A stretch of 64,000 bases of DNA from Epiperipatus broadwayi. Lineage: Eukaryota; Onychophora; Udeonychophora; Euonychophora; Peripatidae. Made by a program: the position numbers and the translations under genes. Position 1 is the first letter of the stretch, and the number at the start of each line of letters is the position of its first letter. The notes under the pieces were generated by a model. The model had not been told where the DNA came from. It saw only the letters and a program-made list of their open reading frames with translations, and searched no databases. The stretch is from NCBI GenBank assembly GCA_028023455.1, contig JAQFVV010006508.1:827501-891500 (forward strand). The letters run 5' to 3'. Positions 21,915-34,641 of the stretch are shown here, one piece after another.

Positions 21915-23780
21915 ATGGAGTGTGTAGATAAAGAAATAGATAGTGAGGAAGTCCCACAATTAGCAGAATAGCTTCCCATAAGTCCAGAGATAGCAGAAAC
22001 TAAAATAACAGGTGTAGATAGCAAAACACTTCTCTTGATGATACAAAAGATAATGAAGAAAAATTCAGATGCTCAAAAAGAAATGATGAAGAAATTAGAT
22101 GCTCAAAAGGAAGAGTTCAATATATTAAATGAGAAATTAGATGCTCAGAGGTAAGAATTAAATGAAAGAATAGACAATCAAAATGCCAGATTAGACACCC
22201 AGAATAGTAGGCTAGATACACAGAATGAGCACTTGGATGCGGATTAATGTAGCTTAAAAGAAGAATTAAAAAAAGATAGATGTATTAGAGAGCAAAATAG
22301 ATGATCAAAAACCTTGGTTAGATAGTCAGTTGAAGGCATTTAATGAAAACTGTAATTTTAAAAGTGTTCAATTGGAGAAAAAAATAGACATCTTAGAAAG
22401 TAGAGTAAAGGAGACTATTGAGATTAATCAAGAAGAAGCTCAAGAATCAGTAGAAAATTTAAATTTAGTAGTTAAAGAGCAGATAAAGGATCTGAAAGAA
22501 AATTTAAAAGCAAAAATATGTCAGGCTAAGGAACTATTGCAAAATGAGTATAAAAAATAAATGGACAAAAGGTTGGTTCATAGTAGACAAGAAATCACTG
22601 AACAGTTAAGTAGTCAGCTTACTTCAATCGATATAGATTGAAAGGAGGGAAAAGCAACTTCAAAAATTCATTTAGAAAAGCTTGAATATAAAATAGGGGA
22701 AGTCAAAAAGCAAGTAAAGAGAATTCATAGGCAATTGCAAAGTATTGAGGTACAATCAAATTGTTTGGTAGATCAATTTAAATATGAGATGAATAGTAAA
22801 TTTCAAAAATCAGAGGAGGATCATCATACTCTGAAAATTGGAATAGAAAAAGGCCTTGAACAAGTTCAAAGAGAATTATATATGGTTGGCCAAAAGGTTA
22901 ACAAATGGTCAGATAAAGAAGTAGGCATTAATCAAGAGATAAATAGCCAGTTAGAGAAAATGAAGGCTGAGCAACAAAAATATGTGCATGAAATGATCAG
23001 TAAATTAAAATGGGAAGATAAATTAATTAGGATCATCCAAAAGATAGATGAATTAAAATCATGTAGAAACTTAGATATCAGCGAAGATAGAGAGAAATAC
23101 TGTTCTCAAGAAATAGTAAATGGTAGCACACCAATTAAACATGTTGTGATGGGTCATTCCAGTAAGGCACATGAGAAAAATTATGGGGATAGTAAAATTG
23201 ATAATAAGTGTTCTAGTGAAGAGAGTATGGATAACATTGTGATGGCTTTAAAGTTTCTCAAAATTAAAATTTTTAGAGGGGAATAATTAGAAAATCCATC
23301 AGTGTACTTAATGAATCTGGAGGAGTTATTTGCATTATGCACCCTCACAGAAAGTGAAAAAATTGCAATAGCCAGCAATCTCCTGTATGCTGGTGCTAAA
23401 GATTGGTGGTACTCACTGTTTGAGTGACCACACACCTATGGGGATTACAGACATATTAATGTCATGCATTTTGGAGGGAGGATAGGCAGGGCAATATTTG
23501 TTATAAATTATTGCAAGAGAAGTATAGTTTGCAAAAGGGCAGTTATACCCAATTCTTTCGGAGCCAAGCAGTAAAATTAAAAACCTTAACTGCTTTTCCT
23601 CTGTCTGAGTCACAAATTATGAGAATAATAAGACACAATTTGCTTAGATATATTGAGCGTATTTTAATTGCTGATAATCTTCAGACAATTGAGGAGATAG
23701 CTGAGATATTGGAATCACTCGAAACAAGTGAGAGAAATTTGGAGAGTAAACCCAGAGCCAGCAGGGAATACCAACCATGA
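21915..23780 (+). pseudogene. Gag remnant of the Gypsy element
   Basis: An ATG at 21915 opens a frame that stops after 18 codons and is then broken repeatedly. The first part is lysine- and glutamate-rich with repeated LDAQKE, RLDTQN and similar heptad-like units, so it is a predicted coiled coil. A long coiled-coil frame continues at 22330-23286. The capsid-like part follows near 23300-23420 with LEELFALCTLTESEKIAIA and AKDWWYS. DWW is common in Ty3-type capsids. The helical tail is at 23511-23780. I see no zinc knuckle. Assignment to gag rests on position before the protease and on the capsid-like motif. Confidence 0.7.
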
Positions 23781-24013
23781 ATGAGTAATATTAATTTATT
23801 TTTTAGGCATCCGCCTCACCATAATTTTAAAAACCTCCAATAACATATGCATAACCAAGTTAGTCCTTATAGTAAGGGTGGGATTCAATTTCAATTACCC
23901 TTAAGTACAAATTCAACTCATTTAAGTCAACCATCTACAAGTCGTGTAAAAACTGCACCAAAAATGAGTGTAAAAGGTAAAACTAGTTCTGGTGCATTAA
24001 ACTGAAAAGGACC

Positions 24014-24379
24014 TTGAAGAATAGTTCTTCACTCTGGGGTCCCTATATTCAACACAGGAATGAAGTCATGAGGATTGTAAATAGCATGGAATTAGGGGTT
24101 GATTATTTAGAACAATATAGAATAGTTGAGCCTCGTATTTTATATAACTGTCCACTCATTCGAATGTCTGTTGCTGGAATCATAATAAACACATTGGTCG
24201 ACTCAGGTAGCCAAGCTTCTATCTTGTCCGAGGAGACTTATTTAAAAATTGCTAATAAAAATGAGATTATTCCCACTCTGCTTATAAAAACAATTCATGT
24301 TACTTTGGCAAATAGGAAGAAAAGTAAACTATATAATAAGCAGATTTATCTGACTAAAATTAAATGTTACCAAGTTTAA
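24014..24379 (+). pseudogene. Aspartic protease remnant of the Gypsy element
   Basis: The frame contains NTLVDSGSQASILSEE at about 24190-24230, a retroviral-type aspartic protease active site (DSG), followed by a hydrophobic and basic stretch. In the family this enzyme cuts the polyprotein and works as a dimer. The fragment has about 121 codons and ends in a stop before RT, and downstream coding resumes in other frames, so it cannot yield a full Pol protein. Confidence 0.78.
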
Positions 24380-24557
24380 ACATGTTTTTTAATAATGTCA
24401 GGTTTGATCCATGTGGCCATCATTGGTTCTGACTTCATGGATATGAACAATTGTTTTGTTGATTATAGAAATAAAATTTTTAAATGTGAGTTTGAATGTT
24501 GTAATTTTGTAAGTAATATAGTTTAGTCAGCAAGATCAATTAATGTGTATTCGGTAA

Positions 24558-25800
24558 GTGACAGTTGATATGAATATTAAATTAAAGTTAGATGGTTCAT
24601 ATGCAATTGGCAGTGAATATTATGAATTACTCTATCAACTGCTATCCTTGTATGAAAATGTTTTTTTTTTTTCAAAAATACCCAACATATTAAAGGGATA
24701 TGTACATAGAATTTATTTAAAATCAAATGAGCCTTTCCAGCAGCGCACATACCCCATTCCATATCAATATCAAGATGAAGTCCAACAGCAAATTGATAAT
24801 GTGATCGACTCGCAGATACTAAATCAAAGACCTTCTTCCTCTGTGAATCCGTTAGTGATCATAAAGAAGAAAAATAGTACGATCTGAGGGTGTTTGGATG
24901 TGCATATGCTTAACCAAGCTACTATTCCTGAGTGAGATATTCCTTCTTCTGCCAACAAGTTATTTATTAAAATTTAAAGGGAAGAGTATATTTTCGACAT
25001 TTGATTTGACTGCTAGCTATTGGCAGATACCACTACATAAAGATGATCAAAAATATACGGCATTCCATTATCAGGGTCAGTCCTATATCTTCCAGAGGAT
25101 GAATTTTGGTTTAATAAACAGTGGTGCTAGCTTGATCAGATGTCCAAGCATGTCCTTCTCTAAGCAATTGCAAAAGGTTCTAATCATGTACGTTGATGAC
25201 ATCATAATTGCTTCAGAGAGCTGGGAAAAGCATTTACAACATTTAAAATTATTTTTATACGAATGTCATATAAATAATTTTAAAATTAACCTCAAAAATG
25301 TACAATTGCTGTCAAAAAAATTACGTTTCTTGGCCATCTAATTAGTGAGAAGGGATCAACCCTCATCCAGATAAAATTGAAGCTATTAAAAATTTTCCAC
25401 AGCCTAAGACACATAAACAGCTAAGATCGTTCTTGGGACTGTGTAATTATTATCATAAATTTTATAGTAACCTAGCTTATGATACCATGTATTTATCTAT
25501 TTTGCTTAAGAAAGGTGAAAGATAGAAGTGGACCTCAGAACATACTATTGAGTTTAATAAAATTAAAAGTACATTTTTAAAAACTGTTATTTTGGCTTAT
25601 CCTAACTTTGAAAAATAATTTTATTTACAGACTGATAGTAGCGGTCATGGATTGGGGGTCATTCTTTATCAGCTGAACGATTTAAAGAAGCAAAAAGTTT
25701 TATACTTTCTTAGTCATCATTTAAGAGGAGCGGAACTTAATTATTCTACAACGGAAAAGGAAGCTCTAGCAGCAGTATAAAGGTTTCAGAAATTAAGACA
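24558..25800 (+). pseudogene. Reverse transcriptase and RNase H remnant of the Gypsy element
   Basis: RT begins in the frame at 24558 with YPIPYQYQDEVQQQID and NPLVIIKKKNS, then changes frame. The palm follows with FSTFDLTASYWQIPLHKDD near 25000 and the YVDD catalytic box at 25189-25200. The connection and RNase H parts appear in further frames, including FLGLCNYYHKFY near 25430, TDSSGHGLGVILYQ at 25630-25670 and EKEALAAV near 25760. The aspartates of YVDD and the TDSS start are kept, but several stops and frame changes make the region non-functional. Confidence 0.88.
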
Positions 25801-25804
25801 GCTT

Positions 25805-27127
25805 TTGTTGGGATCAGAAATAATTGTTTTATCTGATCATCACAGTCTTCAGTTTCTGAATAAAATCTATCTCAAAAATGAGCGGTTGGTCAGATGGAGT
25901 CTGTATCTCCAGAAGTTTAATTATAAAATAGTATATTGCGAAGGAAAAAATAACTTGATGGCTGATATTTTAAGTATACAACCAGTCGATGTAGGTTATG
26001 TGCATCCCCATTTAGAAAATATTATTATAAGTAGCACTGAAATTGAATTTCTGGAAGAATACATTGTGGAAGAATATAAGGGTTTAATCGATCTGCAAAA
26101 ACAGGTTGGTAGTTTAATGAAAATTATTGATATTTTAAGCAATTTAAACCAACCAAGTGACGAAAATAAATTTGTAAATAAAATTAAAAATAATTACAAA
26201 TTAGAAAAAATAATTCTGATGAAAAAAGTAAACAAACAATCAGATAACTCTTGGAGAGTAGTAGTTCCACCTTGTCTTATTAATAAACTGATATATTATG
26301 TACTAAGTCAATATGGACATTATGGGGGGGGGGCAGAAAATAGAATACATTCTGTGAAGTATTTTCATTGGGCTAGAATGTCTGAAACTATTATTAATAG
26401 ACTTAAAACTTGCATAGTTTGTTTAAAAACTAAACCTAGTGGAAACTCTTATGCTGGGTTTTTACAGCCAATTTTACCAGACAAACCTAATGAACTATTG
26501 GCAATTGATTTCTATGGGCTGCTTCCACCTTTCAACTGAAAGAAATTTATACTTGTGATGTTTGATGTATTCACCAAATATGTCTCAGCTTATCCAGTTA
26601 CAAAAGCTGATGCTAAAGGCGTAATTAAATGTTTAGTACAATTTCAAATTTATATAGTGTGCAAACCTATTAATATTTTAACTGATCATGCTACAGCTTT
26701 CATCTCTAGCACGTGGAATACATGGATTAGAAGGAATAATGTTCATCACATTATGAGTTCGATTAGAAATCCACAATCTAACCCATGTGAGAGAATAATG
26801 AAAAAGTTAGGAATACTATTTAGGGTTTATATAAGGGATAATCACAGACAATGGGTTAATAAATTGCCACAAATAATTCAGTATATTAATATTAGATTTA
26901 ATGAGTCAACCAAATTTACTCCCATTCAACTTCACTTTGGGGAGCATGAGACTGTTTTAGTTAAGACTCCCTTATCAATAATTCTGGAAAATATAGATAT
27001 AGGAAGGGATCAGGCAGAAGCCAGAAGTAATTTAAAGAGAATGGGTAAAAATGTGTCAAACAATCCAAAACTGGACTACACCCATTTAAAATGCATGACT
27101 TTGTTCTACTTTGAATCCCTCATGTGA
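25805..27127 (+). pseudogene. RNase H end and integrase remnant of the Gypsy element
   Basis: The frame at 25805-26539 starts with the RNase H end (SDHHSLQFLNK, GKNNLMADILS). It then has the integrase zinc-binding region with the paired H (GHYGGGAENRIHSV) and CIVCLK near 26310-26430. The catalytic core starts with AIDFYG near 26505 and, after a stop, continues at 26555-27127 with ILTDHATAF and NPCERIM. The DDE residues are all present, with 34 residues between the second D and the E. In the family this protein inserts the cDNA. The internal stop near 26537 breaks the chain. Confidence 0.88.
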
Positions 27128-27395
27128 GTAATCCACAGAGAAATGTTTTCAGGAAATTTCTTACTTGTATGAAGGGCCATATGAGATAATAGAACAGAAA
27201 GGAGAAAATCCTTTCTTGCTTTCTACCCTGGAAAGAACTAGAGGAACCTATAATGCACATTGCTTAAAGTGTGTTCCATTAGAATCAGGATGACCAGTGG
27301 ATATGGCACCAACAGACTTGATATATGTACATATCTTGTGTAATGTATTATTTTGATCGGTGATTTAGAAATAAATGAAAAAAAAATTATATATA

Positions 27396-27407
27396 ATGGT
27401 GGGGAGA
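27396..27407 (+). other. Polypurine tract before the 3' LTR
   Basis: ATGGTGGGGAGA directly precedes TGTAACC. This is the usual position of the plus-strand primer. Confidence 0.75.
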
Positions 27408-29083
27408 TGTAACCTTTGGTTTATTTCATCTATAAACCTATTGTAAGAAATGAAACTAATTATAGGCAATTTTTTTTAATGTAAGAAATGTTAAAAAGTT
27501 TTATTGGAGAAATCAATAACTAGATAGCTAAAAAAGAAACATGTATAGAGAAAGTTTGTGTTTGTATAGAATGTAGCTAGCATTATTTAAAGCAGGGGGG
27601 ATTATTGATTTTCTTTGTATGCTGCTATAATAATTTACCAATATAATAATTGATAAATGAATATTTATATGGCTAAGATAAAGTCTTTATTAATTTTAAT
27701 ATTTATTTACTAAAAAGTTGGTGAGAATTAAGATTGAAATGATTATTAGTAGCCTTTTTTAAGAGACTTTTCAGGAGAATAGGCCTAAAGTTATAGGAAA
27801 TTATAATGGACATTTATGTTTATGATTATCAGAAGTTATAATTGATTTTATGCTTGTAATTATTAGAAAATTATAATGGATATTTTGTGTTCATGTAGTA
27901 TGAATAAGCAGTTTTTTATTGAATGGTCTGCATGGGTATGTATGTGTAATGCAGATATATGGGTTCAATTTTTTTTTATTTCCTTTATAGAAATTGATAT
28001 ATTTTTTTATATTATTTCATGATAAGTGCAAAAAAGGCAAAAATTAATGAATCTGTTCTGATTTATTATTTCTAACTCTGAAATGTAAATCTAAATAAGA
28101 AATTATTTAAGTCAAAAGAAATGTAACATTTATTTTACCAAAAAGTGTTAGTAAGCTTATCTTTTGATTAGAATTTTTTTTGATTGATTTTCCATAAATT
28201 AATCGATATTGTGGTAGCTCAAAAGATAAGGTTTAAGATAAGAAAATTTGTCAAAATTAACAACTAAGAAATAGTTCAATTGTTCATTCTGAGATGGGAT
28301 CTTGATTAAGATTTGAGAGGAACCACCTGGAGAGGGAATGGTTAACAGATGTTTTTTTTACTTCCCCATCCTGGTGAATATAAAAAGGGGGGAGAGAGTG
28401 AATCAGGGAACTTTTGCTAACTGAGAACAACTGGCTGACTAAAATTAATCTATCTCTAAAAGTTTTCTTTGGATCTTTTTTTAATTTTCTTTCTCAGACT
28501 TAATAATGTGTTTAAGTTTTACAGTATACTAAAATATGAATTTCTAATTCATATATAAGTGTTGCACACTTTTTTCTTAAGTCAATTATTAAGAAATAAA
28601 CTTTTAATAAGATAGTCTATGCTGAATGTCAAAACCTGTCTATTGGGCTTATTAAAAATTCATTTAGGGAGAGAACTGTCAAACTATTGTATATTATTGA
28701 CAGACCAATTCATATTGCAATAATTATTTGGCTGGTAAATATTCGTTTGAAGAAACTGCAGCAACTTCTGTATAATGTTTAAAAAGTTAATTTGTGTTTA
28801 GTAATCAGAATCTACTCTTGTCTATAATTTGAGACTTAAAATGGAAAAGAAGAAGAAAAGGAAACAAATGAATTCAAACCCAGGAAGAGACTCATCAAAA
28901 TGGAAGGTAATCAACAGAACTCTTTTAAAATTTATTAATTATCCTGTAGCTACATTTTATTTCAAAGAACTGTCTACATTTTTATACATTTTGATTTAAA
29001 ATAACTGTCTACGTTTTTATGTATTTTGATTCAAATAACTGCTGCATTTTTGTATACATCTGATTTAAAATAAATGTCTATGA

Positions 29084-29131
<48 letters not shown>

Positions 29132-29755
29132 TATATATTTATTTATAGTTATATATATATATATATATATATAACTATCTCTAAATAGAATGAACTGAAT
29201 GAATACAGTAATTAATTAATGGACGATCAAAGTAAAAGACATTGGAATGAGACTATTGTAATGTTTGATATTTATGCTATATTTTATTTCATTTGTATAA
29301 TATGCCACTTGTTTTTTTTTAATTTCATTTTGTTTATATAATATGTCGCATGTTTTATAGAAATTTTTTTTAACCACTAGATTATCTTAATTTAATATTT
29401 TTTTTAAGTTATGTTTTAAAATGTATAAAGAAAATAGGGAAAATGATTTTGATCCAACTGAAGTATCAATGCTTATGTAAATTTAAATTTAAAAAGAAAA
29501 GAGAGAAATGATATAAAATATTTTTATATTCTTAATAATTTTTTTTTTTATATTTGTGCTTAATATTAAACATGAGGAGTGATATGGATGATCGTGTGGA
29601 AAACCATAATTATGCTATATGTGTTGTCGATCTGTTATTAATAGAAATATTGGATTATATTGGTGGCTTGACTGTTTAAAAATTGAAATAATTCATATAT
29701 GTTTTGATTCGGGATCTGGTTAGGCTTTATCATTTATATGGACTGCAATCGATGT
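27408..29755 (+). repeat. 3' LTR of the Gypsy element, first part
   Basis: Aligned with the 5' LTR from TGTAACCTTTGG to GACTGCAATCGATG. It differs by scattered substitutions and by a TA-rich inverted expansion at 29088-29172, where the 5' LTR has only a short TATATATA. A TATA box is at 28379-28385. Confidence 0.88.
29088..29175. repeat. TA expansion with inverted duplications inside the 3' LTR
   Basis: The 5' LTR reads GTGCATATATATAACTATC here. The 3' LTR has GTGCATATAT, a TA run, ATATATGCAC, then TAGTTATATA, another TA run and TATATAACTATC. Both flanking words were copied in inverted orientation. Confidence 0.85.
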
Positions 29756-32735
29756 TTGTGTGGGCATATATAAAGCAATAAATACTTGTTGTTTCTGAGG
29801 TAGAGTTATCTTTCCATCTCATAGATGGGAAATGGCTGTCTCATGATTTATTTACCATGGCAGTAGGAAATGACTGAGTTTAACTCCATTTATTTTGTTA
29901 AGATAGAGAATTATTAATAGTTATTGTTCAAGTTGTAGAAAATGTTTTGCATGCCAATATAGAGAGTAAGTGTATAGGCAGGAGCTCTTCACATGATTCT
30001 AGATATTAAAAAAAGATCTCTGGCTCAAGCAAACAGTTGAGGTTGGGAGTTTTTTTTTTTTAATTTCCCTTTCCAAGACACTGCTTTGTGTGCATTATAA
30101 AATATTGCATGGTAGTGAAGGATATGAAGAGTTTTTTTTTTCTATGAAGAGTTGTTTTTTTCTTATGTGGGACAGAATAATAGTTGCCCTGACAGGATGG
30201 AAATTCAATCAGATGTTTATGTATGATGGGGAGTGACAAGGATTTTAATTTGGTAGCTAACCGAGCACAGTTTGATTTTGGAATGATGGTAAATTGAGGG
30301 TCGTCAAGCTGTATTGACATACTGACCTATCAAGATATATACAGTCAAAAATGTAAAGATTTTACAGGCATGAATGTGTAAGTGTAGGTTTTTGAATGTA
30401 AACCCATCTACAAGATCAGTAGGAGATTTGTCATGGCATAGTCATCCTTATTCATAAGAAATGTAAAAGTTATTGCTTGTTGAAATTATTTAGAAATTGA
30501 AGATTATTTACCATTGCTGGTTAAATAATTGAAACAAATAAATTATTTTGTAATAGTCCAATGGATAATGTTTACCATAAAAAGGGGGAGTAGAAATTTA
30601 TAGGTTTTCTTAAAGTTAAATATGGAATTCTGACTCCGTGCATGTAAGTGTTTTTTTGTTTTTGATAAATAAATGGGTCAAAACAATGAATAAGTCATTC
30701 AGAAAATTAGTTAATTTAAACATCTATTCAAACCATAGCCTTTAAAAGATTTAAATCATATTTTGAGAGCAACAATATTATATTTATGTATGTTTTTATT
30801 TTTATTTTTATCATTATTGTTAATGTAATAAAATTTTATTGGTATTGTAAAATTACATTGCGTCTTGTGTTTTGATGTTTCAAATATCTCCAGAATCTAC
30901 ATCCAGCACCTATAGTTAAAGTAATATGAGTTTACATTTAAATTTAATTATTCATTTTATATTCATAATTTATTTCCATGATTGATTTGTAATAGTCATT
31001 ATTATATTGTTTACATATTCAGTTCACATACATAATTTTATATTGATAATTTATTTCCCTGATTCATTTACAGTGTTGATTTTTATATTGATTATTTCTA
31101 TATTCGATTTACACAATTCTAAGCAATTTCACCAACGTCATTCAGTCAAAAAACATCGTAAATAATAATTTAAAGTGAGAATTCTACTCACATTATCCTC
31201 AACAGTTCTTCAGATTTTCTCATATAAAAGAATTTGAGTCATAGGAATAAGAGGATCCTTTTTATTCCTGCATAATTACTATATCTTGGATTGAAAAGGA
31301 AAGTATTCATTTATTTAACACTCTCAAAAAGTGCATGCTCAATTAGCTTGAAAGGCTGATATTTGAATGTAATATAATTGTAAACACGGTGCTAGATAAA
31401 ATAATTGCTTATTTACTCATAATTAAATTTCAATAAGAATGACGTTTAGTAAATTCTAAGCAATTTCACCTACGTCATGCAGTCAAAAAACATCATAAAT
31501 AGTAATTTAAAGTGAGAATTCTACTCACATTATCCTCAACAGTTCTTCAGATTTACTCATATAAAAGAATTTTAGTCATAGGAATAAGAGGATCCTTTTT
31601 ATTCCTGCATAAATACTATATCTTGGATTGAAGAGGAAAGTATTCATTTATTCAACACTTTCAAAAGGTGCATGCTCAATTAGCTTGAAAGGTTGTTATT
31701 TGAATATAATATAATTCATTTTTATATAAGTCACTTTTATATAATTTATTTTCACATAATTTCTTTTCATAATTAATTTGCATAATCTGATCTTATGATT
31801 TATTTCTATATTTTTCTTACAAGTAAATTTTGATTGATTTATCTGATTAATGTCCATGATTTACTTCCATAGTTTATTTGGCAAAATATAATAGATTTAA
31901 AATTATTAATGAAAATTTGGTTAATAGATTATATGATATAGAATAAAATGACTGGGAATAGTTAAGTTAAATATAATAAATTTAAACTTTTGTTTCGTTG
32001 TAATGTTGTGGATATTGGGAGCAGACATAAAATCCCTTTTTTGCTCTTGGTGTTTAGAGTGATTCCCACTAGTAAACTCGTATTAAAATTTATTATAACA
32101 TATTTGGGATCCTATCCATTACAATGTAATCGTTTATAAGGGCACCTCTTGGCAGATCTAGACCTTGAGAAAGAGCAGTTCAAATATTAGTCTAAGAGCT
32201 AGTTTGGAAGTCAAGTGGCATATTATCATTAAATTATTACACTGTTAGGAAAATAGGGATCAGGAATTGATAGTCGATTGACAGGTTAATTTATGTGTTT
32301 AGAGAAATAAGATTAGGGATTTTCAGATTAGAGAACATAACACAGACCTTCCGTGTTATATAATTGTAGCTAATAAAAGTGTTAGATGCTGAGAACGAAA
32401 AATAAAGTAATGAAATTAAATGGGGATAATTTTTTTATGATAATTTTTACCTAGTATTAAATTAAATAATAATTTTATATTATAAACAAAGATTATGAGT
32501 TATCTGCATCAATTACTGATTTATTTCCAGTCAGATATAAATGAGAAATAATATTTTCTGTAGTTACCACTCGAGATCAGATATTTATAATAAAGTTGTG
32601 AAAGAAAGTTGTCTCATTATTATGAATTTTATAATAAATTTATCATGAAATATTGGCATGACTAATGTTAGGTTTGAAATTAAGACCACATAGATTGAAT
32701 GGTTTTATCAATATTATTGTTTTGTTTTTTTTTGA
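29756..32735. mobile_element. ~3.0-kb unidentified insertion splitting the 3' LTR
   Basis: The LTR sequence stops after GCAATCGATG and resumes at GAGAGACAATTTAATTA near 32736, as judged from the unbroken 5' LTR at 20990-21020. The inserted DNA starts TTTGTGTGGGCATATATAAAG and ends in a T run. It has no protein domain that I recognise. It contains two direct 0.26-kb repeats. Class and target duplication are unclear. Confidence 0.65.
31116..31717 (+). repeat. Direct repeat pair of ~263 bp
   Basis: ATTCTAAGCAATTTCACC to TATAATT occurs at about 31116-31378 and again at 31455-31717 with few differences, separated by about 76 bases. No frame is kept open. Confidence 0.88.
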
Positions 32736-32955
32736 GAGAGACAATTTAATTATTTTCTCCAGTATGTTCTATCGTCCTAAATATGGCTAATGATGAAGAT
32801 CTTTGGTGGGCATTACAATTTATAGCTGCAATTTGGTTCCTGGGTATATTTGATCCTAATATTAGTATAAAATTCAATTGACTAGCTACTTGAAATAAAT
32901 GAGAATTTGTTAAGATTAAATAAGGAAATAGTGCGCAGAGAAAGTTGAGGCCACA
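32736..32955 (+). repeat. 3' LTR of the Gypsy element, second part
   Basis: GAGAGACAATTTAATTA to GAGGCCACA matches 5' LTR positions 21002-21222. The last few LTR bases are replaced by a TA array. Confidence 0.85.
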
Positions 32956-34095
<1,140 letters not shown>

Positions 34096-34140
34096 AATTA
34101 TAATTGAAATAATATTTTTAAACGGTTTATAAACAATTCA

Positions 34141-34197
34141 AACAATCTTTAAATCCACAGAAGTACTTTCGGTTACTTTCAAACCTGCCTCAACTGA
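34141..34197 (-). ncRNA. Hammerhead-like motif, left arm of the palindrome
   Basis: Reverse strand: stem I CAG/CTG, core TTGAGGCA, stem II GGTT/AACC, GAAA, self-complementary AGTACT, then a CTT-type site. The core is off-consensus. Confidence 0.4.
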
Positions 34198-34205
34198 ATT
34201 TAATA

Positions 34206-34252
34206 GCAGTTGAGGCAGGTTTGAAAGTAACCGAAAGTACTTCTGCGGATTT
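34206..34252 (+). ncRNA. Hammerhead-like motif, right arm of the palindrome
   Basis: Forward strand: stem I GCAG/CTGC, core TTGAGGCA, stem II GGTT/AACC around loop TGAAAGT, then GAAA and AGTACT before a CTT-type site. The C3 position is T and the core has one extra base, so self-cleavage is uncertain. The stem I pair is one base pair longer than in the left arm because of a base difference. Confidence 0.42.
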
Positions 34253-34641
34253 AAAGATTGTTTGAATTGTTTATAAACCGTTTAATAATATTATTTCAAT
34301 TATAATTATATATATATATAGCAGAAAGGAGTTTGCGATTAACTGAAAGGAGACCCATTGATTCCTCTTGGAGGCCTTAAAGGAACTGAGCAGAGCAAAT
34401 TCCTAATGTCCACTCCATACGTTCTTGTCGTTGCAGCTGTTATTACTATGTGATTATTCATATAGTATAAGAACATGGATGGGCTGCTCACCAACACGCA
34501 TTAGCCAGCATGGTGAGTTTATTGGCTTTTTACCTCTGAGTTTAAGATCAAGAAACACCATGGTCTTTCTTCTCAGTGCCTGATAAGGCAGAATGAATGT
34601 TTGTGTAAATTATAAATATTTTTCAATACATATATACAATT

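Larger units (their letters stand above)
34096..34307. mobile_element. Near-perfect palindrome with PLE-type termini
   Basis: Arms 34096-34196 and 34207-34307 are 101 bases each with a 10-base loop at 34197-34206 and only a few mismatches (for example AATCCACAG against CTGCGGATT). Each arm carries, reading outward, a hammerhead-like motif ending GAAAGTACTTCTG. This string is shared with the PLE ends at 46401 and 47860. The layout, two head-to-head termini with motifs pointing out, is the same as in the large inverted PLE at 46345-47915. Confidence 0.75.

Noticed and set aside
30060-30320. Reverse-strand 86-codon frame in the 3.0-kb insertion
   Set aside because: Lysine- and threonine-rich but without any family motif, and no supporting second copy in the window.
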